Assembly (NCBI RefSeq): GCF_030929505.1
Contig: NZ_JAVFVV010000013.1
Coordinates: 1 to 64,000, forward strand
DNA length: 64,000 nucleotides
Direction: 5' to 3'
From: Mesorhizobium sp. LHD-90
Lineage (GTDB): Bacteria; Pseudomonadota; Alphaproteobacteria; Rhizobiales; Rhizobiaceae
Of this stretch, positions 46,191 through 61,304 are shown in pieces. Each line of letters begins with the position of its first letter. Position 1 is the first letter of the stretch. The position numbers and the translations under genes were made by a program. Below the pieces are notes generated by a model. It was not told where the DNA came from. It saw only the letters and a list, made by a program, of their open reading frames with translations, and made no database searches.

Positions 46191-47000
46191 TCAGTCGTCC
46201 TTCAAAAACGTCGCCCAGTCGATCTTCAGATTGCCGTCGTCCTCGGAGATAAAACTGTTGGCGGGGATGGCCATGCGCTGCTTGGCGGCGCGCTCGCGGA
46301 CGTTCGACAGCGTTGCCAACATCGCCAGATTTCCCATTGAAAACAATTGGCTATAGGCAACCGCAAGGCCGCCGGCGTTGCGCAGCGCAAACAGATCCTC
46401 GGCGCCGATGGCGTTCAGCGCCGGCTCGGAAATGCGGAAGACGCCGTCGATCTTCCGGTTGCCCGCCTCCTCCTGCGCGGTGATCGGCCACGGCTCCAAC
46501 AGCTTCTTTTCGACAAGCATGGCGCCGGCCTGCCGCGCCGTCTGCAAACCGGCCCGCACCTTCGACAGGGTATCGGCCACATCCTGCGTCTCACGGGTCG
46601 GCTTGCCGTCGTGCCCGAAGAACGGGAAACCCTCTTCGCCGACCGCCGCGTCCCGAACCAACCCACTGGATTCATTGACACAAAGGGCGACGTTGCCGTC
46701 GCCTTTCACGCCCAGGCTGAAGGGGTGGTGCTGCACCGCCGCCGGCACGTAGCCGCCCAGCCAGCGCCCGTCCGGCGCCACGAACAGATTGTGCCCCAGC
46801 CTCAGGCTGAACAGCGCCACCAGCGTTTGAACCCCGTCGATCTCCACGAATGCCAGCGGGAAGGCCCGCGCCATGTGGATCATTTCGGCAGCGCTCACCG
46901 GCGTCATGTTGAACACCGAGGCGAAGCTGAAATCGCGCGAACGGAACCACTTCTTGTAGGTGTGCCGTTCGCGCGTCACCATATGCAGCGTGTCGGCCAT
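46191..47000 (-). CDS. SapC-like family protein
   Basis: A 269-residue protein with the SapC pattern: VSAAEMIHMARAFPLAF, GHNLFVAPDGRWLGGYVPAA and GEEGFPFFGHDG. SapC was named from Campylobacter surface-layer regions, but most relatives have no known function. A GAGAG site precedes the ATG. No partner genes lie nearby. Confidence 0.8.
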   Translation of the reverse strand: MADTLHMVTRERHTYKKWFRSRDFSFASVFNMTPVSAAEMIHMARAFPLAFVEIDGVQTLVALFSLRLGHNLFVAPDGRWLGGYVPAAVQHHPFSLGVKGDGNVALCVNESSGLVRDAAVGEEGFPFFGHDGKPTRETQDVADTLSKVRAGLQTARQAGAMLVEKKLLEPWPITAQEEAGNRKIDGVFRISEPALNAIGAEDLFALRNAGGLAVAYSQLFSMGNLAMLATLSNVRERAAKQRMAIPANSFISEDDGNLKIDWATFLKDD

Positions 47001-47089
47001 CGCTCTCTCGTTTCCTGCCCGCACCGATGATGCCCGCCGCGGCGGCTGCGCGCAAGCCGTTCCGGCACCGGTGGCGGCCTTCCGGCGGC

Positions 47090-49342
47090 TCAGCCGCCGT
47101 CGCCCATGATGATATCGAGGATCGATGTCTCGCTCTTGACGCGCGGCCCGCCGACTTCGGCCTTCGGCCTCGGGGCGGGGATCGAGGCGGTCGGCTCGCC
47201 CGCAATATCCGCCGGCGCCGCGAGCAGTTTCGGCTCGGCCTGATCGGGCTCGGCACGCTCCGTCGGGACGTGTTTCGGCGATTCGGAAACCGCTGCGTTT
47301 TCAAGGGTTTGCGCGACCGGATCGGCGACCGTCGCGGTGTCCGGCACGCTCTGGTCGACCAGGCCGGGCTCGGCCTGCCAGCGCCCCGGCAGCACGGCGA
47401 CCTTCTGCCCTTCATGCGCCGCCGCCATGAATTCGTGCCAGGCCAGCGCCGGCAGCGCCCCGCCGGTCACCTTCTTCATCGCCTTGCCGTCGTCGTTGCC
47501 GAACCACACACCGGTGGTCAGTTTCGCGGTGTAGCCGACGAACCAGGCGTCGCGCGAATTCTGGCTGGTGCCGGTCTTTCCCGCCGCCGGCCAGCCGAAG
47601 GCCGCCTTGCGCGCCGTGCCGTCGGCCAGCGTCTCCGACATCATGGCGTTCATCATACCGATCACTTCGGCGCTGACGACCCGCGGCGCGCCCCCGCCTT
47701 TGTGTTCGTAGAGCACGTCGCCGGACGCCGTGGTCACCCGCTGGACGAAATGCACATCCGGCCGGTAACCGCCATTGGCGAATGGCACATAGGCCGCCGT
47801 CAGCTCCAGAGGGGTCACCTCCGACGTGCCTAATGCAATGGAATTGTTGGCCAAAAGGTTGGACTCAATGCCCATGCGCTGGGCCGCTTCCACCACCGAG
47901 CCGGGGCCGACCTCCATGACGAGCTGGGCCGCGACCGAGTTCAGCGACTTGGCCAGTGCGGTCGCCAAGGTGACCCGCCCGTAATATTTGCCGTTGTAAT
48001 TTTCCGGCGTCCATTTGCCGATGCGGATCGGCGCATCGTTGCGCACGCTGTCCGGCCGGCTGCCCTGTTCGAGTGCTGCCAGGTAGACGAACGGCTTGAA
48101 CGCCGAACCCGGCTGGCGGCGCGCTTCCGAGGCGCGATCGAACTGGCTGTTGGCATAGTCGTAGCCGCCGACCATCGCCCGCACCGCGCCGGCGTCGTCG
48201 ATCGCCACCAGCGCGCCCTGGCTGACATTGAGTTTTTTGCCGTTCTCGTCGATCAAGCGGCGGATGGACTCTTCCGCGCGCTTTTGTAGGGAGAGATCGA
48301 TCGTGGTGTCGACAACGATGTCGGCGCGCACGTCGCCGATCAGCGTCGGCAGTTCCTCCATGATGCGGTCGGCGACATAATTTTCCGAGCCGGTCCAGAA
48401 GGCCGCGGCGCGGGTGGCCGGCGTGCCGATCGCGTTGGCGAGTTCCTTGTCGCCGATCATGCCTTCCTCGCGCATGGCGCCGAGCACCAGTTGTGCGCGC
48501 TTCTCGGCGGCTTGCGGGTCGCGGGCGGGCGAGAGCTTCGACGGCGCCTTCAACAGGCCGGCCAGCAACGCCGCCTCGGCCAGCGTCACGTCGCGTGCCG
48601 ATTTGCCGAAATAGCGGCGCGACGCAGCTTCCACGCCATAGGCGCCCGAGCCGAAATAGACCCGGTTCAGATACATTTCGAGGATTTGGTCCTTGCTGTG
48701 CTCGTGCTCGAGCCACAGCGCCAGCAGCACCTCCTGCACCTTGCGCTCCAGCGTGCGGTCCGGCTTCAGGAACAGGTTCTTGGCAAGCTGCTGTGTCAGC
48801 GTCGAGCCGCCCTGGGTGAAACGTCCGTTGATGACATTTTGCACCATGGCGCGCGTCAGCCCTACGGGATCGATGCCGAAGTGCGAATAGAAGCGGCGGT
48901 CCTCGATGGCCATCACCGCCTGCGGGATATAGGGGGACATCTCGTGCAGGCCGATCGCCTCGCCGCCGGTCATGCCTCGATTGGCGACCAGCGAGCCGTC
49001 GGTCGACACGATTTTCACGTTGGGCGGCCTGTCGGGCACAGACCAGTTTGCGACGCTGGGCAGTTGCGCGCCATACCAGGCGACGACGCCGGCAAGCCCG
49101 ATGGCGCACCACAGCATGAGCACGCAGCACCAGTAGACCAGGCGGCCGAGGCGCAAACCGCGCCGCCCGCCCGCCCGCCTCGCTTTGGACCGGGCCTTGC
49201 CGCCCTTGCGCTCGGGCGGACGTCTTCGCGATACTGCCGGTACGACGCGATCGTCGTCGCCCAGCGAAAAATCATCGTCCGATCTGCCGCGCGACGGCCC
49301 GTCGAAGGTAGGTTCGATCCGCGTGCCGCTGCGTTTTGCCAT
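47090..49342 (-). CDS. Class A penicillin-binding protein (PBP1 family)
   Basis: A 750-residue bifunctional peptidoglycan synthase. A basic cytoplasmic tail (RKARRAGGRRG-like) precedes one transmembrane helix (about 72-92). The glycosyltransferase 51 domain has EDRRFYSHFGID and GGSTLTQQLAKN. The transpeptidase domain has SxxK as SAFKP, SxN in AKSLNSV and KTG as GKTGTSQ. The start at 49342 is preferred over a TTG at 49375. The divergent stress-type promoter nearby belongs to the kinase gene. Confidence 0.9.
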   Translation of the reverse strand: MAKRSGTRIEPTFDGPSRGRSDDDFSLGDDDRVVPAVSRRRPPERKGGKARSKARRAGGRRGLRLGRLVYWCCVLMLWCAIGLAGVVAWYGAQLPSVANWSVPDRPPNVKIVSTDGSLVANRGMTGGEAIGLHEMSPYIPQAVMAIEDRRFYSHFGIDPVGLTRAMVQNVINGRFTQGGSTLTQQLAKNLFLKPDRTLERKVQEVLLALWLEHEHSKDQILEMYLNRVYFGSGAYGVEAASRRYFGKSARDVTLAEAALLAGLLKAPSKLSPARDPQAAEKRAQLVLGAMREEGMIGDKELANAIGTPATRAAAFWTGSENYVADRIMEELPTLIGDVRADIVVDTTIDLSLQKRAEESIRRLIDENGKKLNVSQGALVAIDDAGAVRAMVGGYDYANSQFDRASEARRQPGSAFKPFVYLAALEQGSRPDSVRNDAPIRIGKWTPENYNGKYYGRVTLATALAKSLNSVAAQLVMEVGPGSVVEAAQRMGIESNLLANNSIALGTSEVTPLELTAAYVPFANGGYRPDVHFVQRVTTASGDVLYEHKGGGAPRVVSAEVIGMMNAMMSETLADGTARKAAFGWPAAGKTGTSQNSRDAWFVGYTAKLTTGVWFGNDDGKAMKKVTGGALPALAWHEFMAAAHEGQKVAVLPGRWQAEPGLVDQSVPDTATVADPVAQTLENAAVSESPKHVPTERAEPDQAEPKLLAAPADIAGEPTASIPAPRPKAEVGGPRVKSETSILDIIMGDGG

Positions 49343-49584
49343 TCCCGCGATGATGTCCCCGTTTGCCAGCGGCAACCGGGTGGAGTCTAAATGCGGCGAT
49401 TTAAGGGGGCGTTAAAGGGGAATATTTTCCTGCACCCAATGGGCGTTTCAAAGCCGCGCGTTATGGCTCCGTTGAAGCCCCTGCTGCGCTCTCCGGCAGG
49501 ATGGCAGGCGACCACACAATATCAAGCAGATCACGACACCAAATACGATCCGATCCGCGCGTTCCGTACCCTCCAATAGCACCG

Positions 49585-49609
49585 GGAACCAAAGGCAAGT
49601 GCGCGCGTT
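49585..49609 (+). promoter_or_regulatory. EcfG general-stress promoter
   Basis: GGAAC (49585-49589), 16 nt, CGTT (49606-49609), an exact match to the alphaproteobacterial EcfG consensus GGAAC-N16/17-CGTT. It lies 118 bp upstream of the multi-HAMP kinase start. The rest of 49343-49727 shows no gene. Confidence 0.75.
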
Positions 49610-49727
49610 CTCTTGCGTTGCAGTGCGTCGGGGGCTCCGTGCAGCGTTCATTGCTCAAACCAAAACTACTGACAAAGTGGGTTCGCTCTCCGGACGCGGG
49701 ACTGGACGCTGGGAGGACAACATCGTC

Positions 49728-55438
<5,711 letters not shown>

Positions 55439-55442
<4 letters not shown>

Positions 55443-57532
55443 CGCGTCCAGTGGCGGGTCGTGTGCCCCGGTCTGCGAAATCGGCGGTCATGCCAATTGT
55501 GGCGGCGGCAACAGGTCGGGCGCGCATACTCGCGGTCGATGACGATGAACGCAATCTGCTCGCGGTCCGGGAGGTGCTCGATCCGGTCGGTGACGTCGTG
55601 TGTGCCCATTCCGGCGAGGAGGCGCTGCGCTGCCTGCTCAAGGAGGATTTCGCTGTCGTTCTGCTCGACGTGCTTATGCCCGGCATGGACGGCTACGAGA
55701 CGGCGAACCTGATCCGACAGCGGGAACGGTCGAAGCGCACGCCCATCATCTTCCTCTCGGCGATCAACAAGGAAGAAGCCCATATGCTGCGCGGTTACGA
55801 TGCCGGGGCGGTGGACTACGTCTTCAAGCCGTTCGACACGTTGATCCTGCGCTCGAAGGTGGCCGTGTTTGTCGACCTCTACGAGAAGACCCGTGAGATC
55901 GAGGAGAAAGCCGCGCGCGAACAGGGACTGCTCGAGGCGGCGCTTCAAGCCCAGGCGGAGAAGCTCGAGGCCGAACACGCACTCCGCCGCAGCAAGGACC
56001 AGCAGGAGGCGATCCTGCGATCCCTTCCCGTCGTCTTCCACTCGCGGTCGACCGACGAACCGTTCGGCCCCCTTTTCGTGAGCGACGGTGTCGAAGCTCT
56101 TACCGGTTTCACGTCCGAGCGCTTCCTCTCCGAACCGGATTTCGGCGTGAGCAGGGTTCATCCCGAGGACCGCGAGAGGGTCGCTCAGGCACATCGCGAC
56201 GCCGCCAGCCACGGCAGCTATAGCTGCGAATACCGGTGGCAGGCGGCGGACGGAAGCTGGAAGATATTCTTGGATCAAGGGGTTCTGGCTCCGGCGGAAG
56301 AGGATCGGCAGCGGGCGCTCTTCGGCACGCTTCTCGACATCACCGAGAGGAGACAACTGGAAGAGCAAGTGGCGCACACGCGCAAGATCGAGACCATCGG
56401 CCAATTGACCGGCGGGATCGCGCACGACTTCAACAATCTGCTCGCATCGATCCTAAGCGGATTGTCACTGATGGAACGTCAGGTGAAGTTGCCGGACAAT
56501 GCCCGGCAGGTGCTTGAGATGACGCGCCACGCCGCCAGGCAGGGAGTCGACCTCATAAACCGCATGCTCGCCTTCTCGCGACGGCAGCGGCTCAGCCCGA
56601 CAACGGTTCACCTTCCTAAGCTGGCCGAAACACTTGAGGGGCTGCTGGCTCCCGTGCTCGGCGGGCGCATACGGCTTCACTGGAAGATAAGCGCCGATAT
56701 CGCACCTGCGCTTGCAGACAAGGGACAGCTCGAACTCGCCATCATGAATCTCGTCCTCAACGCCAGAGATGCCATGCCTCAAGGGGGCACAATCACCTTG
56801 GGCGCGTGGAATAGCCGCGCGGAAGCGGCGTCCGGCCTGGACCCTGGCGACTATGTGGTGATCAGTGTCGAAGACACCGGTGTCGGCATAGCCCCGGAGC
56901 TGCTCGACAAGGTGGTTGAGCCGTTCTTCACCACCAAGGAAGTCGGCAAGGGTACCGGCCTGGGATTGAGCACGGTCTATGGCTTCGCGCAGCAATCGCG
57001 AGGCGCATTGCAGATCCAGAGCGAAGTCGGGCGGGGCACGCGGGTCGAGCTCTGGCTGCCTTGCTCGGACGAAGCCGACATTCCGGCGATCGCGAACATC
57101 GCTCCGGCTTCGGACATGCCCCGCCTGGAGCGGGAGAAGGCACCGGATATCCTGCTCGTCGACGACAGCGAGAGTCTTAGGGAGATAACCGCGGCGATGC
57201 TGCGGGACCGCGGTTTCATGGTCGTGACGGCCACGGGCGGAGCCGAGGCCCTTGCATGGATCGAGCGCGAACCGGACCGCTTCGATCTCATCGTTACGGA
57301 TTTCGCCATGCCCCTGGTGTCCGGCCTGGACGTGGTGCGTTTTGCGCGCGGCCTGCGTTCCGGATGGCCGGCAATCATCATCAGCGGCTATGCGGACGCG
57401 ACAGCAATGAAGGACCGTCCGGACGATGTCCCGCTTCTTGGCAAACCCTATCCGGACGAAGCGCTGGTCGACATGATCCTGGAACTCCTCAAGCGCAGCC
57501 GCCACCTCGCCGTTCGCCAAGGCTCGGGCTGA
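55439..57532 (+). CDS. Hybrid histidine kinase, REC-PAS-HisKA-HATPase-REC
   Basis: A 697-residue soluble kinase. An N-terminal receiver (ILAVDDDERN, Asp in VLLDVLMPGMDG) is followed by a coiled linker and a PAS domain (about 195-305). The His box is GGIAHDFNNLL (His near 330), as in the HDFNN subgroup. The HATPase has NLVLNARDAMP and GTGLGLSTV, and a C-terminal receiver starts ILLVDDSE. Its ATG overlaps the stop of the multi-HAMP kinase as ATGA, so the two are coexpressed and may form one relay. Confidence 0.88.
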
Positions 57533-57553
57533 CGGCTCCGTCTGTCACTCTCT

Positions 57554-59842
57554 TCAAGCCGCTCGCAGCCAATGCCTTTTGTCGGTCTTGTAGGACACGC
57601 GCCGGTGCGGGTGGACGACGCTATGGAAAACGCGCAGGGGCAATATCGTCAAGCCGGGCGACGGCCGCAGGTCTGGCGTCCGGGCGATCGACGCTGAAAC
57701 CACGCGCGAGATCAGGCCAGGGCCGGTGACCAGCCAGATGCTTTCGGTGGCGCCGCCGATAACCGATTGCGCCGCCTCTTGCAGTGCCGCGCCGATGACC
57801 GGATGGCGGGGAGTCGCGGCAAGGAAATTGTTGCCGATGGAGCCGAATTCGTCCTGGTAGCAGACAAACTCCGCGTCTCGCGGCAGAAGCGTGCTCAGTG
57901 GCGCAGCGCAGAAATCGTCGGCATCGAGATAGATGCCGCCTTCCACGTAAAGCACCGCCAGCCGGAAGATATCCGATTTCATCGCCGCGTGTTTCGCCGC
58001 GCGGTAGGCGCGCATCGGCTCGGGCCTGCCGAATGTCGCAAGAAACTCGCGCGCGCCCGTGTCGGACCAACGGCAATATGCGCAGCCGGCGTTGCTCTCC
58101 TTCGTGACGTCCATGAGCTTCGCGACGTCCTGCGGCGGCTGATCCTTGTCCCAGAACTGATGCAGGATTTGCGGTATCCGAGGGCTGGTCGCGTCCGACC
58201 GGGCAAAAGTTGCGGTTTCGGATCCCCCCGTTCGAGCCAGCCCCGTCAGGAGACCGAGTGCGGCGCCAAAATTTCCAGGATCGGACCGAAGCTGGGCGCC
58301 CGCCACTTCGACCAGGGTTTCATCGCCTTCGACAATCGCGGCGTGAAGCGCCTTCGTTTCCGCCGGCCGCAGTCGCAGTTCGTTGACGATCTGGCCGACC
58401 AGGCTTCGAAGCGCTCCGGTTCCGCGGCGAGCGGGACCTCCGTTCGCCGGCGTTCTCGGAATGTCGAGGAGCGCCTTCCATGCACGGTCGGGCTGGAATG
58501 TGGCGGCTGCGGCGCGGCTGAGCCCTATGCCTGCGCGTGCGTCATCCGGCGCCCGTTCCAGGATCGACTGCGCAATCTCCATCGCGGTGGCATGGTCAAA
58601 CTGAAGTATTGCCAGGCGCATGCGCAGCTTTGCCCGAACAATCCATTGCTGCGCATCGTCCTCCTGCGGCCATTCGTCCAGAAGCTCCGGGACCTGGTCC
58701 CACTCGCCGGATTCGATAAGGCATTCAATGAGCACCTTTCGCTCGTTTGCCGACGTCGCCGCCCCGCGAGAAAGAACTTGCAGCGCTTCCGCTATGCGTC
58801 CCGACTTGCGCATGCTGTTTGCAAGTCGCACGCGACGAGCTGCGTCGTCTGGCGCGGAGTCGCAATCCAAGGCAAAATAACGTTGCGCTGCCTCCAGATC
58901 CCCGGTCGCCTCGGCCTGAGCGCCCATCAACTGCATCAGGCGGGGATCGCTCGGATGGTGACGGCGAAACGCTTCGACTGCATCGCCGGCATCGGCAACC
59001 ATCCCCGACTTGCGAAGCAAAATCGCGGTTTGGGCGAGCAGATCGGACGAAGTCGGATGAAAACCTAGCCCCTTTGACAGAACGCCCAGCGCTTCCGGCT
59101 GCCGACCCAGGCGGACAAGACACCGGACCAGGCGGAGCCGCTGCTTCTGATCTCGCGGAGCCGCCGCAACGAGACCGGCAAGCAGGTTCGCCGCACGGGT
59201 GAAGTCTCCCGAGGCTTCCGCCTGCAACGCCTGTAGCTGACGCGACATGGGATGGTCCGGGTGGTGTTTGGCCAGGTCTTCCAGTCGGGCCGAGGCCTCG
59301 GCCGCGCGCCCGGCTTTGCGCAACTGCGACGCCAATTCGACAAGCAGGCCGGCGGACCCGGGCGCCAGGTCCAGCCCCGCCAGCAATACCGTCCGTGCTT
59401 CCTCGCTTCGGCCCATTCTGGCAAGACAGCGCGCCCAGCGAAGTCTTTGGCTTTCATCGTCCGGGTGATCGGCAACGTCGATGGAATAGATCCGCTCCGC
59501 CCACGCCAGATCGCCGATGGCCTCGGCCAGTCCGGCACGAAGCTGCGGAAGGCGACGGTCCTTGCGGTGAAATTTTGCGAAATATTGGATCTTCGCGTCG
59601 GCATCCTTGAACTGACCCGCGCGTCTTAAGTGGGTGGCAAGTTCGAACAGCAGGTCCGCCGACTTCGGCGCCAACTTGAGCCCCGCCGACAGTGCCGCCT
59701 GCGCCTCCTCGAAACGCCCGAGTTTTGCCAAGGCGCGTGCCCACCGGACCCGTTTTCGGACATCGTTCGGACGGGCGCGGACTTCCGCTTCGAACAGCTC
59801 GGTCGATGTCGACTGATCTATGGAAATAACTCGGCCTCCCAA
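57554..59842 (-). CDS. TPR protein with C-terminal DXD glycosyltransferase domain
   Basis: A 762-residue protein. The first 480 or so residues are TPR-like helical repeats in pairs, with a ~110-residue super-repeat (RLRWARCLARMGRSEEA and QRLRLVRCLVRLGRQPEA recur). From about residue 545 there is a sugar-binding-DXD glycosyltransferase (OCH1/capsular type): IPQILHQFW, then SDIFRLAVLYVEGGIYLDAD with the DXD at DADD. The start is uncertain: TTG at 59842 is the only long-frame start and has no ribosome-binding site. A polysaccharide or glycan target is likely; no partners are nearby. Confidence 0.72.
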   Translation of the reverse strand: MGGRVISIDQSTSTELFEAEVRARPNDVRKRVRWARALAKLGRFEEAQAALSAGLKLAPKSADLLFELATHLRRAGQFKDADAKIQYFAKFHRKDRRLPQLRAGLAEAIGDLAWAERIYSIDVADHPDDESQRLRWARCLARMGRSEEARTVLLAGLDLAPGSAGLLVELASQLRKAGRAAEASARLEDLAKHHPDHPMSRQLQALQAEASGDFTRAANLLAGLVAAAPRDQKQRLRLVRCLVRLGRQPEALGVLSKGLGFHPTSSDLLAQTAILLRKSGMVADAGDAVEAFRRHHPSDPRLMQLMGAQAEATGDLEAAQRYFALDCDSAPDDAARRVRLANSMRKSGRIAEALQVLSRGAATSANERKVLIECLIESGEWDQVPELLDEWPQEDDAQQWIVRAKLRMRLAILQFDHATAMEIAQSILERAPDDARAGIGLSRAAAATFQPDRAWKALLDIPRTPANGGPARRGTGALRSLVGQIVNELRLRPAETKALHAAIVEGDETLVEVAGAQLRSDPGNFGAALGLLTGLARTGGSETATFARSDATSPRIPQILHQFWDKDQPPQDVAKLMDVTKESNAGCAYCRWSDTGAREFLATFGRPEPMRAYRAAKHAAMKSDIFRLAVLYVEGGIYLDADDFCAAPLSTLLPRDAEFVCYQDEFGSIGNNFLAATPRHPVIGAALQEAAQSVIGGATESIWLVTGPGLISRVVSASIARTPDLRPSPGLTILPLRVFHSVVHPHRRVSYKTDKRHWLRAA

Positions 59843-59980
59843 TCGCGTCGCGAACGGCGACGAAAGATGTTCATGCCACCCGATCTACCTGCGGATCATC
59901 ATGAGCTGTTGTGACACTCGCACGGCTCAAATGCCAGCAGTCCAACCTGCCAACCGCGCTCCTTCATCAAAATGGGCGCG

Positions 59981-60190
59981 TCAGTTGGCTGCCGGCTTCA
60001 ACGGGTTGGGCAATTGCTTGCAAATGCGTGGACAACCGGCCGATGCGCCGAGAGGCCATTTCGCCACCGCCAGCGGCACAAGACCATGCTTCTCAAAAGC
60101 CGCACGGCTCGTCAAATTGCCTCGCACCATCGCGTCGATATCGACGGTTTCTCGGCGAGCCGCGTGCCGCAACGCTTCTACCGATCGCAC
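59981..60190 (-). pseudogene. Possible remnant of an acetyltransferase (GNAT) gene
   Basis: The minus strand encodes GNLTSRAAFEKHGLVPLAVA, which resembles the C-terminal NxxSxxxYExxGF pattern of GNAT acetyltransferases. Only about 70 residues are open and no N-terminal half is present. The 367-nt gap 59843-60209 holds nothing else supportable. Confidence 0.25.
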
Positions 60191-60209
60191 TCGGCTTCCA
60201 TACGTGCGA

Positions 60210-60728
60210 TCATTTCCAGGACAGCATATCCTTCGGAAGGCGGCCGGACGGATCGTGCACTCTGACGCGCCATGGCAGGTCCGGCCCCCATTTCCAAAGG
60301 ACGAGGTTGCGCATGTCGGGCCGCGTGCCGCGCGCGAAGGACGGCGCGACGATGCCGGCCGCGCCGGCAGCGATCAAGCTCCGCGCCAATGTCCACGAGG
60401 CGGGCTTGCGCCGCTCGGCGGCGTCGAGCGCCCAGGCGCAGGCCATGTCGTCCAGCGACGCTCCGGCGGCGCTCCGGCCCTCGCCGGTCGACAGGTCGAG
60501 GATGTCCTCGCAGTCGACTTCGTAGAGGCAGATCGTCAGCGGCTCGAGTTTTGCCGAAAACCCTTGCGAGGCCTCGATCACCGCTCCCTCGATCGTCAAG
60601 CCGAGATAAAGCGCAGGCACGCCTCTCGGATTGAACCGCCCGCCATGGATCGCCGCGCCGTCGCCCGAAAGCGGACTGAACGACCATTTCGGGTTATGCG
60701 CCCGATAGCAGTCGCCGGCAAACCTCAA
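60210..60728 (-). CDS. RES-domain toxin
   Basis: A 172-residue RES protein. The NAD-binding fold motifs YRAHNPKW, GGRFNPRGVPALYLG and an acidic region (EASQGF) are visible. RES toxins degrade NAD+ and stop growth. The start is a TTG that overlaps the antitoxin stop as TTGA, so it is strictly coupled to the antitoxin. The pair matches the Xre-RES (ParS/MbcA-like) layout. Confidence 0.82.
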   Translation of the reverse strand: MRFAGDCYRAHNPKWSFSPLSGDGAAIHGGRFNPRGVPALYLGLTIEGAVIEASQGFSAKLEPLTICLYEVDCEDILDLSTGEGRSAAGASLDDMACAWALDAAERRKPASWTLARSLIAAGAAGIVAPSFARGTRPDMRNLVLWKWGPDLPWRVRVHDPSGRLPKDMLSWK

Positions 60729-61174
60729 GCAAAGCCGCCCATTGCGAGGTGGTCGAGATAGTCCCGCACCGCGGCAGCCTTGCCGTCCTTGACGAGACTT
60801 TCCGCCGTGCGTCCGCCGAAGGCCGGGATCGGTTCGGCACGATACCAGGCCATGGCCTGCTTTTCGCCGCCAGCCCAGCCGGTGACGCGTGCGATGATCT
60901 CGAGCATCTCCGTTATCCTTGCCTGTGTCTTCGCCGCGGTCATGCGGCTGGTGCGGCGCAGCGTTTCGGGCGTCAGCCCGGCCGTCTCGGCCAACTGGCC
61001 CTTCGACATGCCGAAACGGTCGACAACCTGGTCGATCTCTACCGCCCCCTCCTCGTCGAACATTCCTGCCATCTGTCCGCGGGTTATCGCTGCGGCCGAC
61101 GGCGGCGCAAGATAGGGCACAGCGCTTTCTTCGAGGCCGCGCGGGCCGGTATCCTTTTTTCGAAGCGCGGTCAT
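60725..61174 (-). CDS. Xre/MbcA/ParS-like antitoxin
   Basis: A 149-residue antitoxin. The N-terminal helix-turn-helix-like region (VDRFGMSKGQLAETAGLTPE) is followed by the antitoxin domain: ITEMLEIIARVTGWAGGE, AWYRAEPIPAFGGRTAE and a YLDHLAMGGFA end. The last part occupies the RES active site in known structures. The start MTALRKKD is preferred; an ATG six codons upstream is possible. Symmetric GACACA/TGTGTC sites flank its promoter. Confidence 0.82.
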   Translation of the reverse strand: MTALRKKDTGPRGLEESAVPYLAPPSAAAITRGQMAGMFDEEGAVEIDQVVDRFGMSKGQLAETAGLTPETLRRTSRMTAAKTQARITEMLEIIARVTGWAGGEKQAMAWYRAEPIPAFGGRTAESLVKDGKAAAVRDYLDHLAMGGFA

Positions 61175-61175
61175 T

Positions 61176-61215
61176 GACACACCTATTGCCATACAAAGCT
61201 GCCATAATATGTGTC
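61176..61215. promoter_or_regulatory. Likely operator of the RES/Xre operon
   Basis: GACACA (61176-61181) and TGTGTC (61210-61215) form an inverted pair, and GCCAT occurs twice between them (about 61188 and 61201). The region is AT-rich and directly upstream of the antitoxin start, as expected for autorepression. Confidence 0.5.
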
Positions 61216-61304
61216 CATGCAGCAGACTTGTCAAGCGCCACGGCTTGCGCCGCTGGCCGACGCGGGACGGACGAATGCCGAGATCAGCCACAAGATTTGG
61301 CTGC

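Noticed and set aside
49391-49579. 62-residue plus-strand open frame between the PBP and the kinase
   Set aside because: It has no ribosome-binding site and overlaps the promoter region; no similarity is recognised.
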